6,308 nucleotides of DNA from Clostridia bacterium (GCA_017938055.1 JAGBCG010000156.1:1-6308), one strand, 5' to 3'; counted from the first letter of the stretch, positions 1 through 5,731 are shown. Made by a program: numbers and translations. The notes: a model not told the origin generated them from the sequence alone.

Positions 1-656
1 CTTATTGTAGGCTGCTCAAAGGCAAACATAAGTACACATGAAATTGCTCCTGCAACCACAAACTGCATAAGGCTCAGTTTTACTCCGTCAACTTTTGACA
101 CAAAGCGGTCAACCACTATAATATGAAGTGCAAAGGAAAATGCACACAATATTACAAAAAAGTCACCTATGCTTATTGCCATTTGTCCAGCTTTTATATC
201 TTCAGGCTTAATACACAACAGAAAAAGCCCAACTACCGCGAGAGCTATACATGCCCATATTCTTCCCTGTACTTTCTTTTTTCCTAAAAGTCCATAGACA
301 GGCACAAAAAGTATATACATTGCAGTTATAAAGCCAGCTTTGCCTGCCTGTGAACCAAGTGACATTCCAATCTGCTGAAGATTCATGGAAAGGCAAAGCA
401 CAAGTCCGCAGCATATTCCTCCGACAACAAGATTTTTATTATCCTCTTTTGTGGGTTTCACATATGTACCCTTTGCTTTTTTTACGGCTGTCATTACAAA
501 AATAACAATCACCAAAAACAGCGAGCCAACAAAGCTTCTTACTCCCTGAAATGTAAAAGAGCCTACTGTATTTACTTCCTGTGCCACAAATGTACTTCCC
601 CACAAAAGTGCCGCAAGAGTAAGGCAAAAGCTCCCTCCAAGGCTTTTATTTTTCAA
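1..656 (-). CDS. EamA/DMT-family transporter, 3' end beyond the window
   Basis: This is a multi-spanning inner-membrane permease of the drug/metabolite transporter superfamily. These proteins usually have about 300 residues, ten helices and two EamA repeats. The 218 residues seen here contain the first repeat and the start of the second, with about seven hydrophobic segments near residues 6-24, 35-57, 74-92, 104-124, 131-149, 162-181 and 194-213. The family-typical opening LAALLWGSTFVAQE (residues 14-27) and the segment GSQAGKAGFITAMYILFVPV (101-120) support the call. The start is TTG at 656: GGAG lies 8 nt upstream and the resulting M-K-N-K opening is typical. An in-frame GTG at 665 would overlap the upstream stop as GTGA but lacks its own ribosome binding site. 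The substrate cannot be told; family members export amino acids, metabolites or drugs. It sits 5 nt after a 34-codon ORF, so translational coupling is likely. Confidence 0.9.
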   Translation of the reverse strand, partial: MKNKSLGGSFCLTLAALLWGSTFVAQEVNTVGSFTFQGVRSFVGSLFLVIVIFVMTAVKKAKGTYVKPTKEDNKNLVVGGICCGLVLCLSMNLQQIGMSLGSQAGKAGFITAMYILFVPVYGLLGKKKVQGRIWACIALAVVGLFLLCIKPEDIKAGQMAISIGDFFVILCAFSFALHIIVVDRFVSKVDGVKLSLMQFVVAGAISCVLMFAFEQPTI

Positions 657-661
657 AAATA

Positions 662-766
662 TCACTCCGAAATTTTCATAATGCTTTTCACATATTTACA
701 GATTATTTTAGAATCAGTGTGTAAATTATATGATTCTTCCCTTAATTGATTTTTGTTCTGCTCCAT
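662..766 (-). CDS. Small ORF, 34 aa, upstream of and coupled to the transporter
   Basis: An ATG at 766 opens a 34-codon frame ending in TGA at 662-664. It is preceded by AAAGGAG (773-779) with an ideal 6-nt spacing. The product begins MEQNKNQLREESYN and ends KYVKSIMKISE. It is hydrophilic, rich in Lys, Asn and Glu, with no membrane segment or signal peptide. Its last codons (TCG GAG TGA) contain the ribosome binding site of the following transporter, and the stop lies 5 nt before the transporter TTG start, so the two are positioned for coupled translation. I do not recognise the protein. It may be a real small protein, a leader peptide that controls transporter translation, or the surviving piece of a longer gene. 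The strong ribosome binding site and tight junction argue that it is translated. Confidence 0.6.
   Translation of the reverse strand: MEQNKNQLREESYNLHTDSKIICKYVKSIMKISE
665..669 (-). promoter_or_regulatory. Ribosome binding site deciding the TTG start of the transporter
   Basis: CGGAG on the minus strand lies 8 nt before the TTG at 656. It is embedded in the last two codons of the small ORF and abuts its TGA stop. It favours TTG over the in-frame GTG at 665, which would begin inside the site itself. Confidence 0.6.
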
Positions 767-781
767 TTTGTTCTCCTTTGG

Positions 782-811
782 TCGATATGCAAACTAAAGT
801 TTGCTCGATAT
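782..811. repeat. Hairpin flanked by direct TCGATAT boxes
   Basis: The palindrome GCAAAC-TAAA-GTTTGC (789-804) is bracketed by exact TCGATAT copies at 782-788 and 805-811. This is the left-most box-hairpin-box unit. It lies directly upstream of the small ORF ribosome binding site on the minus strand, so in RNA it would form a stem ending about 10 nt before that site. Confidence 0.75.
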
Positions 812-817
812 TTTTAC

Positions 818-833
818 TACCGTAAAATCGGTA
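818..833. repeat. Short hairpin TACCG-TAAAAT-CGGTA
   Basis: A 5-bp perfect stem with a 6-nt A/T loop in the gap between two TCGATAT boxes (805 and 857). It is the weakest member of the hairpin series and is not itself bracketed closely by boxes. Confidence 0.45.
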
Positions 834-863
834 TGTTTTTCGCCATTGCTCAAAACTCGATAT

Positions 864-960
864 GATATAAATCTCGTTGTCGAAAGACAACATATCGAGT
901 TCGTCAGAACATATCGAGTCTTTTTTGACATATCGAAAATCGAGGTACGAGATTTATATC
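864..960. repeat. Large inverted repeat enclosing a three-hairpin, 19-bp-period array
   Basis: GATATAAATCTCGT (864-877) is exactly complementary to ACGAGATTTATATC (947-960). Enclosed are GTTGTC-GAAA-GACAAC (876-891), GTTC-GTCA-GAAC (899-910) and GTC-TTTTTT-GAC (918-929). Each hairpin is followed by an ATATCGA box (892, 911, 930), giving an exact 19-bp period for the last two units. A fourth unit, AAATC-N9-GATTT (937-955), precedes the box at 956-962; it uses the same right arm as the large stem, so the two folds compete. As single-stranded DNA or RNA this could form a multi-branched structure closed by a 12-bp stem. Confidence 0.8.
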
Positions 961-963
961 GAC

Positions 964-986
964 GAATTCAAGCGATGCTTGAATTC
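964..986. repeat. Perfect 10-bp-stem hairpin next to the promoter
   Basis: GAATTCAAGC-GAT-GCTTGAATTC, a perfect stem with a 3-nt loop. On the minus strand it starts directly after the -10 hexamer at 987-992, so the predicted transcription start (about 980) falls inside it. It could act as a DNA operator or a structured start-site region. It has no T-tract on either side, so it is not an intrinsic terminator. Confidence 0.7.
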
Positions 987-1015
987 ATTTTACCACATTA
1001 TTTATTACTTTTCAA
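987..1015 (-). promoter_or_regulatory. Sigma-A type promoter inside the repeat element
   Basis: On the minus strand TTGAAA (1010-1015) is followed after 17 bp by TAAAAT (987-992), with a TG one base before the -10 (extended -10). The -10 lies within one arm of a 9-bp inverted repeat, CATTTTACC (986-994) and GGTAAAATG (1018-1026), which could be an operator. Transcription would start near 980 and run through the hairpin array into the small ORF at 766 and the transporter, giving a leader of about 210 nt. No comparable -35/-10 pair is apparent closer to the small ORF. Confidence 0.6.
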
Positions 1016-1056
1016 TAGGTAAAATGTTATTATTTAGATTTATATTCAATAACACG

Positions 1057-1077
1057 GGTCGATGCATCACATCGACC
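1057..1077. repeat. 8-bp-stem hairpin at the outer end of the element
   Basis: GGTCGATG-CATCA-CATCGACC. Its outer arm doubles as the right half of the imperfect terminal inverted repeat with 780-789. No T-run follows on either strand, so it is unlikely to be an intrinsic terminator. Confidence 0.6.
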
Positions 1078-1093
1078 TAAACGTTTTATATTG

Positions 1094-1133
1094 CAAAATC
1101 AAGAAGGTGCAGCAATCATTCTGCCACACCTTC
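1094..1133 (-). terminator. Probable intrinsic terminator after the ABC permease
   Basis: On the minus strand, 22 nt past the permease stop, GAAGGTG (1127-1133) pairs with CACCTTC (1103-1109), extended inside by a CAG/CTG match after a 3-nt bulge. It is followed by the U-rich stretch TTGATTTTG. The stem is good but the T-tract is interrupted, so termination may be partial. Confidence 0.6.
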
Positions 1134-1155
1134 ACTAGAGTATTATATTTTCTGA

Positions 1156-3300
1156 TTATTTTTCCTCATAATATCCTACAAACGAAAGAATCGACGGTAA
1201 ATTTTCCAAGGAGTCGTACATCCTGTAGTGACACACTCTGCCGTTTTTATAATATATATCATAAGAGAAAAATGTGTATTTATCCAATTCAAATGGATTT
1301 ACAATCTTTCTGTTTGTAAAATATTCGTAAAGCACTTTTATATCATCTTCATCTGTAAACACTTTTGAATTACTAACGTACTTTGAGGATGTTGTCACGG
1401 GTGCAATTTCCACCACTTCAACATCGACTCCATACTCTACGCCAGATATTCTGTAGCTGTAGCCGAAATCATCGTGAAAATATACTCCTTCAGGATAAAC
1501 TATAATCTTTTCCACTCTATCAGCACTTTCCCGTGTCTGCTCTGTAATACATCCCGTTTCTTCAAGAGCTTTCAATGTGTTTTCATTAAAGAAGTGAACG
1601 CTATAGTTTTCAGTATTTTCAATCCAAACTTCTCTGCCGTCATTAGTTCTTGCAGGAACTTTATATGCAACCTCCACACTATAAAGCTCAGTTGAATTAT
1701 TTTTTAATAGATATTGTTCAAAGGTCATCGAACTAATATCCTTTTCAAGTGCAGCAACTATGGTTTTAAGCTGTGTACTATTGGATGCAAATATTCCTAT
1801 TGTATTGTCTCTGCCCGACTCATCGTTGACAAACACCTTAATTGAAGTATATTCCTTTTGTGTTTCATCAAGGATTGGATAGCGGAATTTTTTATACTGA
1901 CTGCTTTGAATAAAAGGCTTTACAAAGCTTTCAACGTCATCGTCGCAAATTATATACTCTCTTGTCATTTTTTTGCCATTCTTAAGGGTATATTCCAGTT
2001 CTATATTATATGGAATTCCCGATATATTTCCCGAACGTGGAGTTGTTCCGGAATCCCTTTGCTCAATCTTTTTCTTATGGAAATCAAGGAACATCTGAAT
2101 ATCCTTTTTATCGGTAAACGACATATTGAAATATTCGGTTCTATATGCACCGTCATGACCGTATTCATCATCAATGTAACCATAAACATAGCCGTTATAC
2201 TTCATGCTTGCATTTGTCACGCTTGCAATTTTTTCTATATCCGGAATTCTTGATTCAAAGCCGGTTATATCAAAGTTGAATATCAAAAACAGCAAAAGCA
2301 CAACAGCTGCATTGTAAATGATTGGCAGCTTACTGCCCTTGAGAGAAAAGCTCTTATTGGACAGCATATTTGCAACAATTACCCCAAGCGTGCCGAAAAC
2401 AATCATAATAAGTATGCTTTCAAGATTCCAGAATGCCTGACAATAATAGTATCCAAGAATTCCCGAGCATACGCCAAAGGACAGCTTAAACAGCCATTTC
2501 AATTTTGGAAATGCAATTACTTCACCATAGTTTTCAAGGTGGCATTTATTATAAGCAAACATGGAAAGTGCATAAAAGATTCCAATAAGAAGAATATAAA
2601 CAAGAACTTTAGGTCCCATAAGGCTTTCAGGAAGAAGGTACAGATATTTGCCTAGTACTTCCTCAAGTATTCCTCCGCTTACAAAGCCATAAAGGTAGGC
2701 GTCGCACACTGTAAGTATAAATCCCGTCAGAAACAGCGGAAGAAGAATAAATACAACTGAAAAAATGCCCTGAGCCACAGTATTTCCTGTCAACATTCCG
2801 ACAAACGTGAAAATCATGAAAATCAGCAAGGAATAAACAAAGTATATTCCCATATTTATAAATATTGCTTTTACGCTGCAATATTTCCAGACAGATGTTA
2901 CGCATACAAATGCATTAAAAACAATGGGTATTGTAATAAATATAAGTGCAGATACAGAATGTGCTGCTAAAAGCGTATTTCTTTTAACGGGAAGTGTGTG
3001 ATTGAATGTGACACTTGACACTCCGTTAAGATAAGAAAACAAACCAAGTGACAATGCTCCGCCAAAAATAAGTGCAAAAATGTAGTTTCCCTCAAGACGC
3101 TGGAGAAGCCATTGTGTTACATCATCATATCTGAACGCCATATTTACTTTGAAATCAGCCACTGTATATCCATTCAGGTAATCCATAAGAGGTACTGTTG
3201 TAAACAGGAACATAAACAGTGTAGCAAGAGCACTCATCCACCACAGGCGTTTCATGTCGCTTTTTATCTGTGCCTTAAAGCAGGATTGTTTCAAACTCAT
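1156..3300 (-). CDS. ABC-2 type permease with large extracytoplasmic C-terminal domain
   Basis: This is the membrane subunit of an ABC exporter or sensor, paired with the ATPase encoded just before it. The N-terminal half has about nine hydrophobic helices near residues 20-38, 72-91, 111-136, 145-169, 177-201, 230-250, 271-290, 295-313 and 326-343. A soluble region of about 370 residues follows. The basic N-terminus suggests an inside start, which would place the C-terminal region outside the cell. That region contains two similar segments, about residues 395-466 and 648-710, each with FTD..DI, a later aromatic-rich Y.I.Y..NG strand and an acidic end. The start chosen is ATG at 3300: ACCTCCC (3308-3314) gives GGGAGGT 7 nt upstream, whereas the longer frame from 3321 lacks a good site. 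It overlaps the ATPase end by 26 nt. At 714 aa it is much longer than simple ABC-2 permeases. The architecture recalls YtrC/YtrD-like permeases, possibly the DUF6449 group. The substrate is unknown. Confidence 0.85.
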   Translation of the reverse strand: MSLKQSCFKAQIKSDMKRLWWMSALATLFMFLFTTVPLMDYLNGYTVADFKVNMAFRYDDVTQWLLQRLEGNYIFALIFGGALSLGLFSYLNGVSSVTFNHTLPVKRNTLLAAHSVSALIFITIPIVFNAFVCVTSVWKYCSVKAIFINMGIYFVYSLLIFMIFTFVGMLTGNTVAQGIFSVVFILLPLFLTGFILTVCDAYLYGFVSGGILEEVLGKYLYLLPESLMGPKVLVYILLIGIFYALSMFAYNKCHLENYGEVIAFPKLKWLFKLSFGVCSGILGYYYCQAFWNLESILIMIVFGTLGVIVANMLSNKSFSLKGSKLPIIYNAAVVLLLFLIFNFDITGFESRIPDIEKIASVTNASMKYNGYVYGYIDDEYGHDGAYRTEYFNMSFTDKKDIQMFLDFHKKKIEQRDSGTTPRSGNISGIPYNIELEYTLKNGKKMTREYIICDDDVESFVKPFIQSSQYKKFRYPILDETQKEYTSIKVFVNDESGRDNTIGIFASNSTQLKTIVAALEKDISSMTFEQYLLKNNSTELYSVEVAYKVPARTNDGREVWIENTENYSVHFFNENTLKALEETGCITEQTRESADRVEKIIVYPEGVYFHDDFGYSYRISGVEYGVDVEVVEIAPVTTSSKYVSNSKVFTDEDDIKVLYEYFTNRKIVNPFELDKYTFFSYDIYYKNGRVCHYRMYDSLENLPSILSFVGYYEEK

Positions 3301-4177
3301 AGCCCATACCTCCCAATTCATAAATGAACACTTCCTCCAGTGTCAGCGGTATAATATCAAATACCAGTGGTTTATACTTTTTGACAATTTGCTCAATTTC
3401 TTCAACATTTCCCTTTACTATCAAAAGGTTTACGCTCGCAAAGCCCGATTTATCAAGAACCTCAAGCTCTTTACTCAACTGCTCAGGATATTCACCGTTT
3501 TCAAAAGCAAGCTGTAATTTATGCACATTTCCCTTTAAATCATCAAGGGATTTTTCAATAACCACGCTTCCCTTATGAAGAATTCCCACATGGTCACAAA
3601 CATCCTCAAGCTCTCTAAGGTTATGGCTTGATACCAGCACCGTCATTTCTCTTTCCTCGACCGCCTGAAGCATCAATCTCCATACATTTCTTCTCATTAC
3701 AGGGTCAAGGCCGTCAACTGGCTCATCAAGCACCATTATATCCGGCTTTACGCAAAGTCCCAGCCAGAACGCAACCTGCTTTTGCATACCCTTTGACAAT
3801 CGTCTTGCCTTACGCTTAACGTCTATTCTGAATATCTCTTTAAGCTTTTCAAAAAGTTCCCAGTCCCATTTTGGATATATTCCTGCATAAAAGTTTGCCA
3901 TATCAAGTATGCTGTATGTTGGATAGAAAAACAAGTCGTCAGAAATACAAATCATTCTTTCCTTAATACTTGTATTTTCATAAGGCTCTTGACCGTCTAC
4001 CGTTATGAGCCCTCCGTCACCCTTATATACTCCACTGAGCATTTTTATAAATGTTGTCTTTCCTGCTCCGTTTGGTCCGACAAGACCATATACAGAGCCT
4101 TTTTTTACATGTAATCTCAATTCGTCAAGTGCTCTGAAATCACCAAAACTCTTGACTACTCCCTGTGCCTTAATCAT
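3275..4177 (-). CDS. ABC transporter ATP-binding protein (YtrB-like)
   Basis: The 300-aa cytoplasmic nucleotide-binding subunit energises the permease that follows. Visible motifs: Walker A GPNGAGKT (residues 34-41), signature LSKGM (127-131), Walker B IMVLDEP (147-153), D-loop GLDP (156-159) and the H-loop His in VSSH (182-185). The usual Q-loop glutamine is not apparent; the region reads CISDDLFFYPTYS (77-89). About 90 residues follow the ATPase core and carry the family's C-terminal extension. The start is ATG at 4177, preceded by AAAGGAG with 7-nt spacing. The longer open frame upstream to 4249 lies inside the repressor gene and is not used. The start overlaps the repressor stop by 8 nt (ATGATTAA), and the end overlaps the permease, so all three genes are translationally linked. 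The single ATPase probably works as a homodimer. Related cassettes are linked to cell-envelope stress and antibiotic response. Confidence 0.93.
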   Translation of the reverse strand: MIKAQGVVKSFGDFRALDELRLHVKKGSVYGLVGPNGAGKTTFIKMLSGVYKGDGGLITVDGQEPYENTSIKERMICISDDLFFYPTYSILDMANFYAGIYPKWDWELFEKLKEIFRIDVKRKARRLSKGMQKQVAFWLGLCVKPDIMVLDEPVDGLDPVMRRNVWRLMLQAVEEREMTVLVSSHNLRELEDVCDHVGILHKGSVVIEKSLDDLKGNVHKLQLAFENGEYPEQLSKELEVLDKSGFASVNLLIVKGNVEEIEQIVKKYKPLVFDIIPLTLEEVFIYELGGMGYEFETILL

Positions 4178-4553
4178 TATAATTCTCCTTTCCGTCATTG
4201 TTTCTGTAAATGTCGAACACCGTTTCAAGCAATTCTCTTTCTTGTACACCCAGATAATACAACTCTCTCACCGTTTCCCGAAGTGCCCTAAACAGCACGT
4301 CCGTATTCTTTACGTTATCTTTTGGTGCAACAAAATAACCTTTCGCCCTTACGGAATAAATATACCCCTCGTTCTCCAAGTCCTTATACGCTTTTTGTAT
4401 GGTATTAGGATTTATTGTCATCTCCACCGCAAGCTCACGTACCGACAATATCTTTTCGTCAGGCTTTAAGACACCATCGATTATCAGCTTCTTCAAATTA
4501 TCACGTATCTGTTCATATATCGGTTTTCCACTTGTGTGGTCAAGCTTATACAC
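4170..4553 (-). CDS. GntR-family transcriptional regulator, YtrA subfamily
   Basis: This 127-aa DNA-binding repressor has an N-terminal winged helix-turn-helix (about residues 10-76). PIYEQIRDNLKKLI and the conserved SVRELA...NPNTIQKAYKDLENEGYI stretch (38-65) are diagnostic of GntR. The short helical tail (about 82-117), with no large effector domain, defines the YtrA subfamily. The start is GTG at 4553, preceded by a perfect AAGGAGG (4564-4570), 10 nt away and part of AAGGAGGTGA. It is the first gene of the operon and its stop overlaps the ATPase start by 8 nt. YtrA-type regulators usually repress their own ABC operon; the dyad over the promoter here fits that. The inducing signal is unknown, and in B. 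subtilis ytr it is cell-wall-active antibiotics. Confidence 0.93.
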   Translation of the reverse strand: MYKLDHTSGKPIYEQIRDNLKKLIIDGVLKPDEKILSVRELAVEMTINPNTIQKAYKDLENEGYIYSVRAKGYFVAPKDNVKNTDVLFRALRETVRELYYLGVQERELLETVFDIYRNNDGKENYND

Positions 4554-4582
4554 TTTTCCTTCACCTCCTTGCTTTATTTATC

Positions 4583-4600
4583 AACTGTACTAACTGTACT
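4583..4600. repeat. Tandem 9-bp repeat AACTGTACT x2 in the operator region
   Basis: AACTGTACT occurs twice head to tail (4583-4591, 4592-4600). The second copy forms one half of the dyad operator, and the first adds an extra half-site downstream of the -10. This could allow a second repressor dimer or half-site contact near the transcription start. Confidence 0.7.
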
Positions 4601-4617
4601 ATAACATATAATACAGT
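4593..4617. promoter_or_regulatory. Dyad operator, probable GntR autoregulatory site
   Basis: ACTGTACTATA (4593-4603) and TATAATACAGT (4607-4617) form an inverted repeat matching at 10 of 11 positions around a 3-bp centre. The dyad covers the -10 hexamer and most of the spacer, so binding would block RNA polymerase. Its place directly before a YtrA-type gene makes that protein the obvious ligand; this assignment is inferred, not shown. Confidence 0.75.
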
Positions 4618-4626
4618 TTTTGTCAA
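4598..4626 (-). promoter_or_regulatory. Strong sigma-A promoter of the GntR-ABC operon
   Basis: On the minus strand, consensus TTGACA (4621-4626), exactly 17 bp, then TATAGT (4598-4603) with an extended TG. A/T tracts just upstream (4627-4646) could act as an UP element. The predicted start is near 4591, giving a 5' leader of about 38 nt that carries the ribosome binding site. Confidence 0.85.
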
Positions 4627-4636
4627 TAGTTTTTTT

Positions 4637-4681
4637 AAAAAAAATAAATCCGCTTCACTTACAAAAGAAATGAAGCAGATT
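4637..4681 (-). terminator. Strong intrinsic terminator after the zinc-ribbon gene
   Basis: On the minus strand AATCTGCTTCA (4671-4681) pairs with TGAAGCGGATT (4647-4657), 11 bp with one U-G wobble, around a 13-nt loop. TATTTTTTTT follows. It lies 19 nt after the stop at 4701 and about 10 bp upstream of the next promoter's -35. Confidence 0.9.
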
Positions 4682-4700
4682 ATATTTAATACTTATTCCG

Positions 4701-5696
4701 TTATTTTTGTTCTCTATAATACACACGTATACCGGTTGAATCGGGATTTTCTTTTTTAAACTCGTCATCAGAGTATTCACATTCATATCCGAAAAGCTCC
4801 ATCAGGAACTTAACTTCAAAGCAATGTAAACCATTTCCCACTGTTGTAAAATAAGACTGTTTAAAGTTATTCTTCACTTTGTCACCGTTTTCTTTAACAA
4901 CAACCTTTACTTTTTCAATGTCTTTTGCATTGATTTCAACCGTTCTGTCATCGGATGAGTAGGTATAGACATTATTGCCACTGATTTTTAAGCCCAGCTC
5001 CCGTTCAAAATCATCTATTGAAACGTAATAAACAAAGCTTGGAAATCCTGATGCTTTTTTACCTATCGCCCTATTATCTTTTTTACCATCAAGCGTTACG
5101 TTTTCTTTGCCGCATAACAAATCAAAGTATCCGTCCCACTCGCTCTCTTTATCGGTAACATCAGAAGATTCATCACTCTTATCTTCTTGTTGAGTTTGGT
5201 CAGAAACATTAATCAATCCGTTATTTTGCAATTCTTGGTCAATTTTTTCTGCTGCCTGCGAAAGTCTTGGCAGCTCATTAACCGTTGCAGATTTAATACC
5301 GCTATCTTCTTGGTGCTTATTACCTGCTATCAATACTGCCAATATCGCTATGAGCAAGACTGTAATACATGCTGTTATGCCCACAATTATTACCATATTT
5401 ACAGTCATTGAACCGGATCTGAAAGGTCTTTCATTATTTTTCAAGTTTCTTTGATGCGTCTGTTTACTTTGTGCCTTTGAGGATTTAACAAAGCCTTTAT
5501 TCATCTGCTCTGCGGACCTTATTTCCGTCCTTGGCAGCGATACGTCGTCCACCTGTGCAGGTTGACTCCATATATACAAATCTTCATCCTCAAAAAAGCT
5601 TTGACCGCCGTCATACAAATCTATTCCAAATCCGCATCTTGAGCATTTACTGACATTCCCCTGTTCCAAAGGAGAAGCACAATATTTACAATACAC
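4701..5696 (-). CDS. Zinc-ribbon, single-pass membrane protein with exported C-terminal domain
   Basis: The 331-aa protein begins with a zinc ribbon: CxxC at Cys3/Cys6 and CxxC at Cys18/Cys21, with short acidic and then basic linkers. One membrane helix follows at about residues 99-124. The linker after it (about 128-190) is polar and rich in Gln, Ser, Asp and Glu. The C-terminal domain (about 190-331) has a pattern YVSIDDFERELGLKISGNN...VEI and HCFEVKFLMELFGYECEYSDD. This recalls the paired halves of copper amine oxidase N-terminal-like stalk domains, but the match is by eye only. The positive residues before the helix place the zinc ribbon inside and the C-terminal domain outside. The start is GTG at 5696, with AAGGAGG (5704-5710) 7 nt upstream. 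It lies 35 bp after a PP2C phosphatase, so a role in phosphorylation-linked envelope signalling is inferred. The exact function is unknown. Confidence 0.85.
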   Translation of the reverse strand: MYCKYCASPLEQGNVSKCSRCGFGIDLYDGGQSFFEDEDLYIWSQPAQVDDVSLPRTEIRSAEQMNKGFVKSSKAQSKQTHQRNLKNNERPFRSGSMTVNMVIIVGITACITVLLIAILAVLIAGNKHQEDSGIKSATVNELPRLSQAAEKIDQELQNNGLINVSDQTQQEDKSDESSDVTDKESEWDGYFDLLCGKENVTLDGKKDNRAIGKKASGFPSFVYYVSIDDFERELGLKISGNNVYTYSSDDRTVEINAKDIEKVKVVVKENGDKVKNNFKQSYFTTVGNGLHCFEVKFLMELFGYECEYSDDEFKKENPDSTGIRVYYREQK

Positions 5697-5731
5697 TTTT
5701 CTTCCTCCTTAGAGCTGTTGCCTATTGGATT

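Larger units (their letters stand above)
780..1077. repeat. Mosaic palindromic element: hairpins separated by ATATCGA/TCGATAT boxes
   Basis: About 300 bp with no credible gene, built almost entirely of inverted repeats. TCGATAT occurs at 782, 805 and 857, and its complement ATATCGA at 892, 911, 930 and 956; most copies are separated by short, mostly perfect palindromes. The outer ends form an imperfect terminal inverted repeat, GGTCGATATG (780-789) against CACATCGACC (1068-1077), 9 of 10 matching. No target-site duplication is visible. A minus-strand promoter lies inside, so the part left of about position 980 would be copied into the leader of the small ORF and transporter. By structure it resembles a REP- or MITE-like repeat; whether it occurs elsewhere in the genome cannot be seen from this window. 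Confidence 0.65.

Noticed and set aside
208..627. Minus-strand open frames of 62-68 codons at the left end
   Set aside because: They are out-of-frame shadows of the EamA transporter, whose frame is open from 656 to the window edge but starts with TTG.
864..960. tRNA-like or cloverleaf RNA gene
   Set aside because: It can fold into a multi-branched form, but no T-loop, anticodon-arm or CCA-type signature is present, and the hairpins are unlike tRNA arms.
892..962. CRISPR-like array (repeats with regular spacing)
   Set aside because: The repeats are only 7 bp, the inserts are 12-19 nt and self-complementary, and there are no cas genes nearby.
1057..1077. Terminator for either strand
   Set aside because: It has a good stem but no T-run after it on either strand. 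It fits better as the end of the palindromic element.
801..1319. Plus-strand open frames of 67-85 codons across the repeat region
   Set aside because: They run through palindromes and the terminator, have no good ribosome binding site, and give no recognisable protein. The last also overlaps the permease gene.
3301..3321. Longer N-terminus for the permease (start at 3321)
   Set aside because: The ribosome binding site GGGAGGT lies inside that extension and is correctly spaced for the ATG at 3300.
4178..4249. Longer N-terminus for the ABC ATPase (start at 4249)
   Set aside because: The extra 24 residues overlap the GntR coding sequence and lack a ribosome binding site. The ATG at 4177 has AAAGGAG at ideal spacing and fits the family N-terminus.
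5697..5731. Separate promoter for the zinc-ribbon gene
   Set aside because: The gap is only 35 bp and shows no -35/-10 pair; co-transcription with the phosphatase is simpler.
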